A DNA stretch of 64,000 nt from Bacteroidales bacterium (GTDB lineage: Bacteria > Bacteroidota > Bacteroidia > Bacteroidales > UBA3824), in NCBI GenBank assembly GCA_016286055.1, contig JAEERW010000006.1, positions 1 through 64,000 on the forward strand. Direction: 5' to 3'. This document shows positions 42,170 to 51,971 of this stretch, piece by piece. Both the position numbers and the translations under genes were made by a program. The notes below the pieces were generated by a model. The model was not told where the DNA came from and did not search any database. It was given only the letters and a program-made list of their open reading frames with translations. Each line of letters starts with the position of its first letter. The first letter of the stretch is position 1.

Positions 42170-44059
42170 ATGGATTTTCTTGAAAATTTGGCGTCGCTGT
42201 TTGTTTACAACCCCGACGAACCATTGATATTCAGTAGCGGCTCGTTTTTGGTGCTGTTTTTGGCGTTTATTATCATCTACGCCGGAATCAAAGAGCGCAA
42301 AGTGCTGACATCAATTTTTGTGGTGGCGTTCAGCCTGTTTTTCTATTACAAGAGTAGCGGAATGCACGTTATCTTGTTGGTTGCCACTACTTTACTTACT
42401 TATTTTTTTGGAAATGTTATTGCGTCTTCCGAAAAAAGTAAAAAATTTTCGCAATTAGTCTATAATCGTAGTAGAGGATTGATGCGTTTTATATTGACAA
42501 TGATAAACACGTTGTCTGGTCGCACAATATTGACTAATTCGGAATTACAACGAAAATTGTGTCTTGCCATAGGTTTACTTCCTGGTCTTGGCGCTTTGGC
42601 ATATTTTAAGTATACCAACTTTTTTATCACTAACTTAAACCAAATAATTGAGGATAATTTTCCCATTCTCGATATTGCTTTGCCGGTGGGTATTTCGTTC
42701 TATACCTTTCAGAGTATCAGTTATTTGATCGACATCTACCGTCGCAAGATTGACCCCGCCGATAATATCCTCGACTTTGCGTTTTACCTTGTGTTTTTTC
42801 CGCAGTTGGTGGCAGGTCCTATCGTCAAGGCAAACCATTTTCTGCCGCAGTTGAAACAGGAGCGAAACATCACTTCCGAATCTGTGTATCAGGGTCTTTG
42901 GATGATTATTATCGGACTTGTAAAAAAAGGCGTAATTGCCGACTACATAGCACAATACAACGACCTTATATTTGCCGCTCCGCAAAACTACAACGGCTTT
43001 GAAAACCTTATGGCGGTGTTTGGCTATGCTTTGCAGATTTTCTGCGATTTCAGCGGATACAGCGATATGGCAATAGGTATTGGCCGCGTAATGGGCTACG
43101 ACCTCGGTATCAACTTTAATTCACCTTACAAAAGTAAATCGGTGTCGGAGTTTTGGAAACGCTGGCACATTTCGCTTTCCACTTGGCTTCAAGAATACCT
43201 CTACATACCCTTGGGCGGAAACCGCACATTTTCTAAGTTTTCGCTGTTTTCTATTCCGGCAATTCTGCTTTTAACGGTGGCAATCGAAGATGGTACATCA
43301 CAAAATCTTATTATTGCGCTTGTTATCAGTGCGTTGGGAATTACGGCTTATTACACAAGTCGCAACGTGTTTGTTTGCCTTACACTCTTGGCGGCAACGG
43401 TTATGAGCGTGCTTTGGTTCAACACCTGCATAGTGGCGGCTATTATGCTGATAGTTGGTATAGCGCTGTGGCTCATTGCGTTGGCAGTTCCTTCGGCAGT
43501 GCGACAGATTCAAACCGACATCAACCTTCTGCTCACAATGCTCATCGGCGGACTTTGGCACGGAGCATCGTGGAAGTTTGTATTTTGGGGAGGTGTTCAC
43601 GGCGTGGCACTCGGCATCGACAAACTTATCAAAAAGGTTCTTCCGCAAAACCGTGTCACCAATACAGTTATGTGGTTCTTTACCTTTGCGTTAGTGGTGT
43701 TTTTGTGGATGTTTTTCCGCGCCAACGACATCACAATCGAGAACGTATTAGACGACGGCACTACCACCACCGAAACCATTGGTTCTTTTCAAGTTCCGTT
43801 CCTGATGCTTTCGCAGATATTTGGCAATTTTGATTTGGGTTATTTTGTTCATTTTTGGGATGCCCGCTACATTTGGGTGATAATGGTGGTGCTTGGATTT
43901 GCATTCCACGCAGTGCCAGAAAGCCTCTCTATAAAAACTCGCGATATTTTTGTAAAATCTCCGTTTATTCTTAAAATAATTATATTGCTGATAGTGTGTC
44001 AATTGGTGATACAGTTTAAAAACGAGACCGTCCAGCCGTTCATATATTTCGATTTTTAA
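42170..44059 (+). CDS. MBOAT-family O-acyltransferase (AlgI/DltB-like)
   Basis: A polytopic inner-membrane enzyme that passes acyl groups to exported polymers. Core motifs are HISLSTWLQEYLYIPLGGNR near residue 333 and GGLWHGASWKFVFWGG with the conserved catalytic-type His near residue 464. At 629 residues it is longer than AlgI (about 520), with added hydrophobic segments near 370-440. AlgI-type enzymes usually work with a periplasmic SGNH/AlgJ partner; none is adjacent, so the acceptor is unknown. The next gene encodes an FGE-fold protein 81 bases away. Confidence 0.9.
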   Translation: MDFLENLASLFVYNPDEPLIFSSGSFLVLFLAFIIIYAGIKERKVLTSIFVVAFSLFFYYKSSGMHVILLVATTLLTYFFGNVIASSEKSKKFSQLVYNRSRGLMRFILTMINTLSGRTILTNSELQRKLCLAIGLLPGLGALAYFKYTNFFITNLNQIIEDNFPILDIALPVGISFYTFQSISYLIDIYRRKIDPADNILDFAFYLVFFPQLVAGPIVKANHFLPQLKQERNITSESVYQGLWMIIIGLVKKGVIADYIAQYNDLIFAAPQNYNGFENLMAVFGYALQIFCDFSGYSDMAIGIGRVMGYDLGINFNSPYKSKSVSEFWKRWHISLSTWLQEYLYIPLGGNRTFSKFSLFSIPAILLLTVAIEDGTSQNLIIALVISALGITAYYTSRNVFVCLTLLAATVMSVLWFNTCIVAAIMLIVGIALWLIALAVPSAVRQIQTDINLLLTMLIGGLWHGASWKFVFWGGVHGVALGIDKLIKKVLPQNRVTNTVMWFFTFALVVFLWMFFRANDITIENVLDDGTTTTETIGSFQVPFLMLSQIFGNFDLGYFVHFWDARYIWVIMVVLGFAFHAVPESLSIKTRDIFVKSPFILKIIILLIVCQLVIQFKNETVQPFIYFDF

Positions 44060-44140
44060 CGAAAATAAGGAACAATTTTTGCTATAATATTAGGGTGTAT
44101 TAAACAATATGTCTGTTATAATTATAGTAAAAACTCGTAT

Positions 44141-44860
44141 ATGAGACCGAAACTGACCGAAAGTTACGTAGAAAAAACAGCCAACCTCGACCTTAATATG
44201 GTGTTTGTAAAAGGCGGCACATTCAATATGGGCGGCGACGACAACGAATCGCGCTCCAACGAACGCCCCATACACCGTGTTACTGTATCCGACTTTTTTA
44301 TTGCGCAATATCCTGTAACACAGGCACAATGGAAAACAGTTATGGGTACTAATCCATCGTTTTTCAAAAAACGCCGCGATGCCTCAGCCAATCCCGTTGA
44401 AAGCGTTTCGTGGGAAGACTGCTATCTTTTTCTCGATAAACTCAACGAACTTACCGGCAAAAAATACCGTCTGCCATACGAGGCAGAATGGGAATATGCC
44501 GCACGTGGAGGCGAAAAAAACGGCAAGTCGAAATTTGCGGGCAGCAGGTATGTAAAAGATGTGGCATGGTTTGGCGAAGAAGAAGGCTCAACCCATCCTG
44601 TCGGTCTCAAAGAGCCCAACGAACTCAAAATCTACGATATGAGTGGCAACGTTTGGGAATGGTGTCATGATTTTTTTAGCGATTACGAAGCCGACATCCA
44701 AACCGATCCGCGAGGTCCTAAATACGGAATCCGCCATGTGTGCAGAGGAGGCTCGTGGGAAGACATCGCCGATTCGTGCCGTGTTTCTACCCGATACTCT
44801 TACCCCACGTCTTATCACAGCAAGACTCTCGGTCTCAGACTTGCCCATGATATTTTTTGA
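44141..44860 (+). CDS. FGE-sulfatase fold protein (SUMF1/EgtB/PvdO superfamily), non-canonical
   Basis: A 239-residue protein without signal peptide. Family motifs are MVFVKGGTFNMGGDD, RLPYEAEWEYAARGG, YDMSGNVWEWCHDFF and CRGGSWEDIADSCRVSTRY. In true formylglycine-generating enzymes two Cys follow GGS at positions +3 and +8; here the first is Asp and only the second Cys is kept, so formylglycine synthesis is unlikely. Related proteins serve in other oxidations or as binding scaffolds (for example GldJ/GldK of T9SS, which are exported, unlike this one). No sulfatase gene is nearby. Confidence 0.85.
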   Translation: MRPKLTESYVEKTANLDLNMVFVKGGTFNMGGDDNESRSNERPIHRVTVSDFFIAQYPVTQAQWKTVMGTNPSFFKKRRDASANPVESVSWEDCYLFLDKLNELTGKKYRLPYEAEWEYAARGGEKNGKSKFAGSRYVKDVAWFGEEEGSTHPVGLKEPNELKIYDMSGNVWEWCHDFFSDYEADIQTDPRGPKYGIRHVCRGGSWEDIADSCRVSTRYSYPTSYHSKTLGLRLAHDIF

Positions 44861-44956
44861 TTTTTTATTTGCAGCATTCAGGCAACAAAACAGCCTAAAA
44901 CAACGTCTTATAGTAAAAGGATAAAAATGTCCTTTCGGTTTTTTTGGTATACAAAA

Positions 44957-47900
44957 ATGAAAATGAGACACACATTATATATTATAGTATTCCTTTTGTT
45001 TTGTTGCATCAGGGGTGAGGCGCAGCAAACTGTGCCATATACTCTTTCGGATTTTGATTCATGGCATATTACAAATTCCAGCGAATTTAATTCAGTATGG
45101 AAAAATGGGCATATCCCTTCTGCTACACCATACAGCAATATGCCTACTACTGGTACGTATTTCTACATCAACGACCATGACGTGAATTACAATGGTCTTG
45201 TTTCTTCTCATGAAGGACGTCTCTATTCGATATCAGAGACTTTTGACTTTTCAACTGTGGCAATGCCAGTTATCTCGTTTGAGCTCTATTATTATTTTGA
45301 CGAATCTTTGGCTACTACCGACCCACCTATATTGTCTATCACTTATGGATCAGAAAGCTATACCAAGCGGACATTGAAATCTTGGATCAATAATTTAAGT
45401 GATGATTGGGAGTATGTGTCTATTTGCGACAAATCTATTGCATTCAAAAATAATGTGCAATTAAACATTGAAGTGGAATCATTTTCTGGTGCAGGGTATT
45501 ATATTGCTATAAGAAATTTTACTATCAATGGATTTAAAATCAATGATATAGAGCAACATCCGGTTTCATGTTTCGGATACACTGATGGTAGCATTGATGT
45601 TTCGGTAGAAGGCGCCGGTCCTGATTATGCGTTTTCAAAAACAGGCAGAGGTGATGGCGCTGAATGGGAAACTGCTCCTACCAATACCAACAGCTATACA
45701 TTTACAAACCTCACTAACACCGGCTATAGTATTGCTGTTAAAGATGTTAAAAGTGGTTGTGTGGTTGAGTCGACTAATCCTGTAGAAGTTCTATCTTCGC
45801 ACGATATTATTGGATTTAACGCCTCTCCGCACGATGTTACTTGCTATAATGACGATAATGGTTCTATAACTGTTTTTCCACTTGGCAATACCAATGTCAA
45901 CGATTTTGTCTATTCCAAAGATAACGGAGTATCTTTCCAGAGTTCCAACATATTTAGCGACCTTTCGAGCGGAGGGTATGACGTGTTGATAAAGACAAAC
46001 GACGCCGCAGGCTGCAAGTCGCAAGCAAATCATATTGATATAGGAAATGATGCGATGCTTGAAATTAAGAATGTGGTGCCTACTCATATCGAAACTTGTT
46101 TTGGCGAAGAAATAGGCGAAATAAAAATAACAGCCGAGGCAAAAAGAAAACCTATTAAGTATTATGTGATATTAGACGGCGGACCTTCGTACCCAGTTAA
46201 TAACTTGGGCGAATCTTATAATTTACCTGCTGGTAAATATCATATTTCTGTTAACGATGATGCAGGATGTAATGTAGATTATCCAAATTTAGTTGAAATA
46301 AAGCAACCTACAAAATTAGAATACAAAGGCGCTACCACTGTTGATGTACTTACCTGTTTCGGTGAACAAACGGGCTCCATTGAGTTTAATACTCCTGTTG
46401 GTGGAACTCCTGGTTATATGTATTCTATCGATGGTGTAAATTATGAACCAACCCCGTTGTTTACCGACCTTGTTGGTAATTATCCATACCGTCTTTCGGT
46501 AAAAGATTCAAAAAATTGCAAGACAGCGATACAAGAAGTTGTGCTTTCTCAACCCACCAAAGTGGTGATTTCTGATGTTAAATTCAAGAATGTTGCCTCA
46601 TGTTATGGTGCTACCGATGGCACTATTGATATTGTGGCCTCAGGAGGTACAGGTGATCTTAAATATTCAATTGAGGCTAATCCTAATCCGTATCTTTCCA
46701 ACTCACATTTTAATGTAGGTGAGGGTATCTATTATCCTAAGGTTGTTGACACAAAAGGTTGCACAGCAGAATGGCAGCAGATATCCATTTCGCAGCCTAC
46801 TCCTGTGGAAATCAATTATATCACTGCACCAGATAATACTATCAAGTGTAACGGACAACCTACTGGCAAGATTCTGTTGCGTGCCAACGGAGGTGTCGAA
46901 CCTTATTCTATTCTTGTGGATAATAACCAAGTGGCTGTTAATGTAGCCGCTTCCGCACTTCAAACAATCAATAATCGCTATGCAGGTACGTACTCCGTTC
47001 AGATAGAAGATAACAATGGTTGTAAGTCGCAAGTGTCGTCTGTAACTATTACACAACCATCACCAGTAGCCATTAGCGTGAAATCACAATCTGATGCCAC
47101 TTGCAAAAACGCTCAAAATGCTTCAGTAGTTTTAGAAGGTTCTGGCGGTATTGAACCTTATACCTACGCTTACAAACGCAATTCTGTGGGTGGTTTCTCC
47201 ACTTCTCCAAATGCCACACTCAATTTGTTTGCAGGAACATACGATTTAAAAATCAAAGACGCCAATCAGTGCGAATCGCTCGTAGAACAAGTAACTCTCG
47301 GCGAACCCGACCAACTTGAAGTTTTTGACACTCCTTACGATGTGGTATCATGCTTCAACGACAGAGATGGCAAAATAGAGGTGACTGTAACTGGCGGTAC
47401 CGCTCCTTACAAGTTCGCTTTGGGTAGCGGTGATTATATCGTTGGCAATAGCAATACTTATACATTTACTAACCTTGGCAAGGGCCATTATGATATTAGA
47501 GTTGACGACAGTAATGGTTGTGGAGGAGATTATATACGAAGTATTTATGTAGGAGGCCCTAACCAGCTTACGATAGAAGATTTCCAATACGAATCCGTTA
47601 AGGGCTGTAATGGCGAAGCCAAAGGACAGATTAAATTTGCTGCTCAGGGTGGTTTCGGTAACCTTTATTTTAGTAAGGATGGTGTTAATTTTGTGTATGC
47701 AAGTACTGGTTCTATAGTGTTCAACAATTTGCCAGCGGGACATTACACACCCATGGTAAAAGATTCTCGACAATGCACTCAACCTGCACCCGAAGTGGAT
47801 ATTACTGAACCCGACAAGCTCATAATCGAAGATATTCAAGTTACCGATGCTATATGTTACAACGATTATAATGGTATTGCCAAGGTGACAGCTAAGGGCG

Positions 47901-50089
47901 GTCAACCTGTTCAGCATGATTTCCCTTACTTTTTTTATCTCGACGATCTTTCTGTAATCAACAACTATAACGGCGAGTTCAAAGATCTCCATGCGGGCGA
48001 TTACACCTTTTATATAAAAGACGATTATGGCTGTACGGTCAATGGCTCTTTTACTATTAAACAGCCAGACCAAGTTGAGGTTACTAAGCTTGAAGTCTTT
48101 GACATTACAACCTGTCATGGCGACTTCACAGGTTCGGCTACTATAGCTGTGAAGGGTGGTACAGGCCAGTATACTTATAAAGCCGAGGGCTACAATTATG
48201 CTTCAGAAAACACCACCGGAGTATTTGCCAATATGCCAGCATCAGGGTACGAATTTTTAGTTACAGACTCTCACCAATGCTTTGTAGATACTGTTACAGA
48301 AATTACTCAGCCCACTAAAATTAGGTACGCAGCTAAGAAAACCCAAGATATCAACTGTCATGGCGACAATGACGCGGCTTTCCAAATCACAGCTTCTGGA
48401 GGTACTGCGCCGTATTGGTATACGTTAGACAATGGCAACTCTTATCCCTACACTGATGGCTCTATAATAACTTTCAACAATGTAGACCCCGGTATCTATA
48501 CTGTAAAAGCTAAGGATTCAAAAGGATGTACCGATACTTATGTATACAAAATAGAAATAATTGATCCACCTCAGTTGACGGCCGACTACGAAAAGTATGA
48601 CGTTATATGCAACACTGGCAACACAGGTAAAATATTGTCTTCGGCAGCAGGCGGTACAAAACCTTACAAGTTTTCTCTCGATGGAAATGTTTGGAAACCC
48701 AATGCCGGAGTGTTCTCAAATCTTACCGATAGTGTCTACTCTGTTATAGTTAAAGATGCCCACGATTGTCAGGTCAAACTCGAAGGCATAACCCTTACCC
48801 GTCCGCCAAACATCGCAGGTTTTACTCTTGATAAATATGAAGGTTGCTCACCACTGCAAGTAACTATGACTCAAGATAATGATGGCGGTCTTACAACTTA
48901 TGTCATTTCTAACGGCACAAAACTCTACGACTGTACAGGTCCCACAAAATACACATTTACAAATACTTCTGGACATAACGAAACCTATACCATCAAGGCA
49001 TCAATGATGCAGGCGGGAGGTGTAGGATGTACCGATACAGCATCGGTTCAGTTGACAGTTTTTTCTGAGCCTAATTCGGATGTACGCTTTGATTATACAA
49101 GCACTGAATATCCTCAAACTACTGCACAATTTGTTAATATGAGTCAAAATATCACCTCAGCCACTTGGGATTTTGGTGATGGCAAAACTTCAAACGTAAT
49201 TAACGAAACTAGTCACACCTACGATTATTGTGGCAACTACAATATTATACTTATTCAAAGCAACGGTCAATGCTACGATACAGTTACAACTCCATTTGTG
49301 ATAGAAGGACGCCCCGTGCATGCCCTAATGAAGGCTAATATCACTCAAGGATGCCAACCCATTACCGTACGTTTTACCAACGAGTCGTCGAATAGTGATT
49401 CGTGCGTATGGGATTTTGGCGACGGCACCACAAGCAAAGCTCCCAAGCCCACACATAAGTTTGAGGGCGCTGGCGACTATCTGGTATCGTTAACAGCATA
49501 CGGCGACTGCGGTGCAGCATCCACTGCCACCAAAACCATACACGTGTTTCCAAAACCCACAGCAGGATTTGAACAAAACGCCGACACTCTCTACGAAGGT
49601 CAATATCTTGTTGTATCAAGCCTGTCGTCAGCAGAAGACTATTATCTATGGGACTTCGGCGATGGACAAAAGTCAGAAGACCGAAGTCCTATTCACCAAT
49701 ACGCATTTGGAGGAACGTTCCCTATATCGCTGATTGTCACCACGTCGAACTCTTGCTCCGACACGGCAGTGGTTAAAAACGCTGTAACTGTAATTGAAAA
49801 CCCGATTGTGGTATTCCCTAACGCATTTACGCCCAACAATGATGGCATCAACGATATATTCAAGCCCGTACATGGCGACATTGCCAGTTACAAAATCGTT
49901 ATCCTCAACAGACAAGGGCAGATAATGTATAACAGCACCGATATCGACGAGGGTTGGGACGGTACACGCAACGGACGTCCTTGTCCTACAGGTGTTTATG
50001 TATACAAGGCAAATTATGTTTTGCGTGATCACAGCTTCCACGAATTAAAAGGATACATAGTTTTATTGAAACTTCCTGTAAAAAAATAA
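44957..50089 (+). CDS. Giant SprB-repeat T9SS type-B surface protein
   Basis: A 1710-residue secreted protein. It starts with a signal peptide (cleavage near GEAQQ) and a non-repeat N-terminal region of about 190 residues with a jelly-roll look. Thirteen SprB-type repeats of about 85 residues follow (about 195-1290), each of the form xxCxGxxxGxIxVxxxGGTxPYxYS. Three PKD-like units with WDFGDG then stand at about 1400-1610, and a CHU_C type-B sorting domain (VVFPNAFTPNNDGINDIFKP) ends the protein. In Flavobacterium SprB is a surface adhesin needed for gliding; most Bacteroidales do not glide, so attachment to surfaces or glycans is a more likely role. No SprF-type partner lies beside it. The start at 44957 opens the signal peptide; 44963 is also possible. 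Confidence 0.9.
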   Translation: MKMRHTLYIIVFLLFCCIRGEAQQTVPYTLSDFDSWHITNSSEFNSVWKNGHIPSATPYSNMPTTGTYFYINDHDVNYNGLVSSHEGRLYSISETFDFSTVAMPVISFELYYYFDESLATTDPPILSITYGSESYTKRTLKSWINNLSDDWEYVSICDKSIAFKNNVQLNIEVESFSGAGYYIAIRNFTINGFKINDIEQHPVSCFGYTDGSIDVSVEGAGPDYAFSKTGRGDGAEWETAPTNTNSYTFTNLTNTGYSIAVKDVKSGCVVESTNPVEVLSSHDIIGFNASPHDVTCYNDDNGSITVFPLGNTNVNDFVYSKDNGVSFQSSNIFSDLSSGGYDVLIKTNDAAGCKSQANHIDIGNDAMLEIKNVVPTHIETCFGEEIGEIKITAEAKRKPIKYYVILDGGPSYPVNNLGESYNLPAGKYHISVNDDAGCNVDYPNLVEIKQPTKLEYKGATTVDVLTCFGEQTGSIEFNTPVGGTPGYMYSIDGVNYEPTPLFTDLVGNYPYRLSVKDSKNCKTAIQEVVLSQPTKVVISDVKFKNVASCYGATDGTIDIVASGGTGDLKYSIEANPNPYLSNSHFNVGEGIYYPKVVDTKGCTAEWQQISISQPTPVEINYITAPDNTIKCNGQPTGKILLRANGGVEPYSILVDNNQVAVNVAASALQTINNRYAGTYSVQIEDNNGCKSQVSSVTITQPSPVAISVKSQSDATCKNAQNASVVLEGSGGIEPYTYAYKRNSVGGFSTSPNATLNLFAGTYDLKIKDANQCESLVEQVTLGEPDQLEVFDTPYDVVSCFNDRDGKIEVTVTGGTAPYKFALGSGDYIVGNSNTYTFTNLGKGHYDIRVDDSNGCGGDYIRSIYVGGPNQLTIEDFQYESVKGCNGEAKGQIKFAAQGGFGNLYFSKDGVNFVYASTGSIVFNNLPAGHYTPMVKDSRQCTQPAPEVDITEPDKLIIEDIQVTDAICYNDYNGIAKVTAKGGQPVQHDFPYFFYLDDLSVINNYNGEFKDLHAGDYTFYIKDDYGCTVNGSFTIKQPDQVEVTKLEVFDITTCHGDFTGSATIAVKGGTGQYTYKAEGYNYASENTTGVFANMPASGYEFLVTDSHQCFVDTVTEITQPTKIRYAAKKTQDINCHGDNDAAFQITASGGTAPYWYTLDNGNSYPYTDGSIITFNNVDPGIYTVKAKDSKGCTDTYVYKIEIIDPPQLTADYEKYDVICNTGNTGKILSSAAGGTKPYKFSLDGNVWKPNAGVFSNLTDSVYSVIVKDAHDCQVKLEGITLTRPPNIAGFTLDKYEGCSPLQVTMTQDNDGGLTTYVISNGTKLYDCTGPTKYTFTNTSGHNETYTIKASMMQAGGVGCTDTASVQLTVFSEPNSDVRFDYTSTEYPQTTAQFVNMSQNITSATWDFGDGKTSNVINETSHTYDYCGNYNIILIQSNGQCYDTVTTPFVIEGRPVHALMKANITQGCQPITVRFTNESSNSDSCVWDFGDGTTSKAPKPTHKFEGAGDYLVSLTAYGDCGAASTATKTIHVFPKPTAGFEQNADTLYEGQYLVVSSLSSAEDYYLWDFGDGQKSEDRSPIHQYAFGGTFPISLIVTTSNSCSDTAVVKNAVTVIENPIVVFPNAFTPNNDGINDIFKPVHGDIASYKIVILNRQGQIMYNSTDIDEGWDGTRNGRPCPTGVYVYKANYVLRDHSFHELKGYIVLLKLPVKK

Positions 50090-50098
50090 CAAAAACAT

Positions 50099-50128
50099 AT
50101 TGACAATTAAAAAATAATGCTTATCTTT
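50099..50128 (+). promoter_or_regulatory. Weak promoter match before the 50.2-kb lipoprotein gene
   Basis: ATTG (50099-50102), 19-base spacer, TATCTTTA (50121-50128); one mismatch in each element. Confidence 0.4.
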
Positions 50129-50196
50129 AACATCGATTTTTACATCTTTAAATCGTGACAAAGGATTCTAACTAAATTTAATAATTTTACCTAAAA

Positions 50197-51036
50197 ATGA
50201 ACAACATCAAGAGAACAGCACTGCTGTTTACAGCCGCAATTATGACGGCGATTTTGAGTGGATCGTGTTCAGGTGGTGGTGAAAATTCGACCAATACCGA
50301 CAACACCGACACAAACGATTCTATTAACACAACAGCCTACGACGAGGCAAAGTATATTTTTTACTCGCTTCCGTCACCGGTAGAAACAGCTTTAATACTT
50401 GAGCAACTCGGTATCAAGTACAACGATGAGTACCTTAGCCCTGCATCAAACGTTAGCCGTTACAACACTCAGACTGCTCAGGCACTCAATCTCGGTATCT
50501 ACTCTGCCGACCTCAGTTTTTGCGCTCTTTACGAGCAAAACCAGGCCGCAATCGACTATCTTGCCGCTGTGAAAAAACTTTCTGAGCAGCTCGGCATTAT
50601 AGGTTTCTTCAACGACAGCACCATACAGAAGATACAGGACAATATGAATAATAAAAACAAAATTGTATCCATAGTATCAGACTGTTACACACGTTCTACC
50701 CATTTCCTCGAAGATAATGAGCGCGACGAAATTGCCTCCACTGTTCTTGTTGGTGGATGGGTTGAAGGTTTGTACCTTTCACTTAAAATGCTCGAAACTC
50801 TTCCTTCGGAAGACAACAATATCGACGATATAGTGAAAAATCAGAAATTTACTCTTGACGATATGTTGGGTCTGCTGAAACTCTTCTCTAAAAACGAGGG
50901 CATCAAAAAACTATTCGACCAGATGCAGCAGCTCAAAACAATCTACGACAAAGTGGGCACTAACAAAGTAGACCGTAAGGTTTACAACCAGCTTACTGAG
51001 AAAATCACCGAAATTAGAAACGAGTATATCCAATAA
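50197..51036 (+). CDS. Lipoprotein of unknown function, alpha-helical
   Basis: A 279-residue lipoprotein (SGSCSGGG, lipid Cys at 24) with a Thr/Asn/Asp-rich linker to about residue 48, then an almost wholly helical body. Conserved-looking blocks are FYSLPSPVETALILEQLGI, NLGIYSADLSFCALYEQNQ and VGGWVEGLYLSLKML. It resembles a Bacteroidota lipoprotein family found repeatedly but uncharacterised. It begins a three-gene run of exported proteins ending at the terminator at 51838. Confidence 0.75.
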   Translation: MNNIKRTALLFTAAIMTAILSGSCSGGGENSTNTDNTDTNDSINTTAYDEAKYIFYSLPSPVETALILEQLGIKYNDEYLSPASNVSRYNTQTAQALNLGIYSADLSFCALYEQNQAAIDYLAAVKKLSEQLGIIGFFNDSTIQKIQDNMNNKNKIVSIVSDCYTRSTHFLEDNERDEIASTVLVGGWVEGLYLSLKMLETLPSEDNNIDDIVKNQKFTLDDMLGLLKLFSKNEGIKKLFDQMQQLKTIYDKVGTNKVDRKVYNQLTEKITEIRNEYIQ

Positions 51037-51052
51037 AATAAACAACCTTAAT

Positions 51053-51496
51053 ATGAAAAAGTTTGCACTTATTTTTGCTTTATTGACATTGACGGCTTTA
51101 CTTCCATCGCAGGGAAAAGCCCAATGCAAGGAATTTACCGAAAACGAAGTGTTGCCGTTGCTCGAAGATTATGTTATCAGCGGAAGGTACAGCGCCGTTA
51201 AGCTTTACGAAGGCGAGGAAATTCTTATATTCAAAACTCTGAGCAAGGGCATCTCTTACCGTTTTATTGTTAAGGGTGACAGCGAGTTGCCGCCTGATAT
51301 CGAATATTCTATCGAAGACTGGGACGGCGAGAAAATCTACAACAACAAAAACGACGACCTCAAGAGCGTTTGGGATTACGATTGCGACAAAACTCAGAGA
51401 ATTAAAATTTTTATCAAAGTTCCTGCTGTTTCAAAAGAAAACACTGAGCCAAAACGTGGCTGCGTTACTATTCTCAGCGGCATTAAGGCTTCGTAA
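51053..51496 (+). CDS. Exported protein of unknown function
   Basis: A 147-residue protein with a signal peptide (cleavage near GKAQC). The mature part is mixed: an N-terminal helix (NEVLPLLEDYVISGRYSAVKLYEG) and strands (ISYRFIVKGDSELP) with a few Cys residues. It lies 16 bases after the upstream lipoprotein gene and is probably cotranscribed with it. No family was recognised. Confidence 0.72.
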   Translation: MKKFALIFALLTLTALLPSQGKAQCKEFTENEVLPLLEDYVISGRYSAVKLYEGEEILIFKTLSKGISYRFIVKGDSELPPDIEYSIEDWDGEKIYNNKNDDLKSVWDYDCDKTQRIKIFIKVPAVSKENTEPKRGCVTILSGIKAS

Positions 51497-51583
51497 AGCG
51501 TTGTCGGCGGTTTTTCAGTTTTAATTCCTCCGCGCAACTATATTGTTGTAATACATTTATTAATCTTAAAAGGACACAGAACT

Positions 51584-51826
51584 ATGAAAAAAGTATTGTT
51601 AATGCTTGCCCTTTCGCTTTTTACGGCTTCGTTCACCATGGCGCAGTCGTCTACTAACAAAGGTAAAAAGCAAGGCACCACTCAAACCGACAACAGAAGC
51701 AACAACGGCGCTTCCGTTACTAACTCTGGAAACTCTTCGAAAAATTCCTCCAACGGACAACCTTCACAGTCTGCTACCAAACAAAAGACCAGCAAGGGCA
51801 AGAAGGTGGTGAAGAAGAAATATTAA
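51584..51826 (+). CDS. Small exported basic low-complexity protein
   Basis: An 80-residue protein: a clear signal peptide (MKKVLLMLALSLFTASFTMAQ) followed by about 59 residues made of Ser, Asn, Thr, Gln and Lys, ending KGKKVVKKKY. The mature part would be intrinsically disordered and strongly basic at its end. It could bind nucleic acid, teichoic-like or anionic polymer, or peptidoglycan. Similar short secreted basic proteins are common in Bacteroidales, function unknown. Confidence 0.65.
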   Translation: MKKVLLMLALSLFTASFTMAQSSTNKGKKQGTTQTDNRSNNGASVTNSGNSSKNSSNGQPSQSATKQKTSKGKKVVKKKY

Positions 51827-51837
51827 GCCAAAACATT

Positions 51838-51873
51838 AAAGAGAGCGGCATAAATCCCCGCTCTCTTTTTTTT
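51838..51873 (+). terminator. Terminator after the exported-protein run
   Basis: GAGAGCGG (51841-51848) pairs with CCGCTCTC (51858-51865), followed by T8. Confidence 0.88.
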
Positions 51874-51917
51874 GTTAAAAAAATTTATAAAAGTATACGC
51901 AGAATTAAAATTAACTT

Positions 51918-51925
51918 TATATTTG
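51918..51925 (+). promoter_or_regulatory. ppdK promoter -7 element
   Basis: TATATTTG lies 46 bases before the ATG at 51972; no clear -33 TTTG at the right distance. Confidence 0.6.
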
Positions 51926-51971
51926 CAAAACAGAACAATTAAATATTTAACCAAAATAATTATAATCATTT

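Noticed and set aside
47348..48118. A 256-codon - strand frame within the SprB-repeat gene
   Set aside because: Explained by the repeated codon pattern of the + strand gene; no supporting signals.
36230..50089. A complete T9SS or gliding gene cluster around the SprB-repeat protein
   Set aside because: Only substrates with type-B domains and one PorV/PorQ-like protein are present; no SprA, PorK-N, SprF or PorU-type genes occur in the window.
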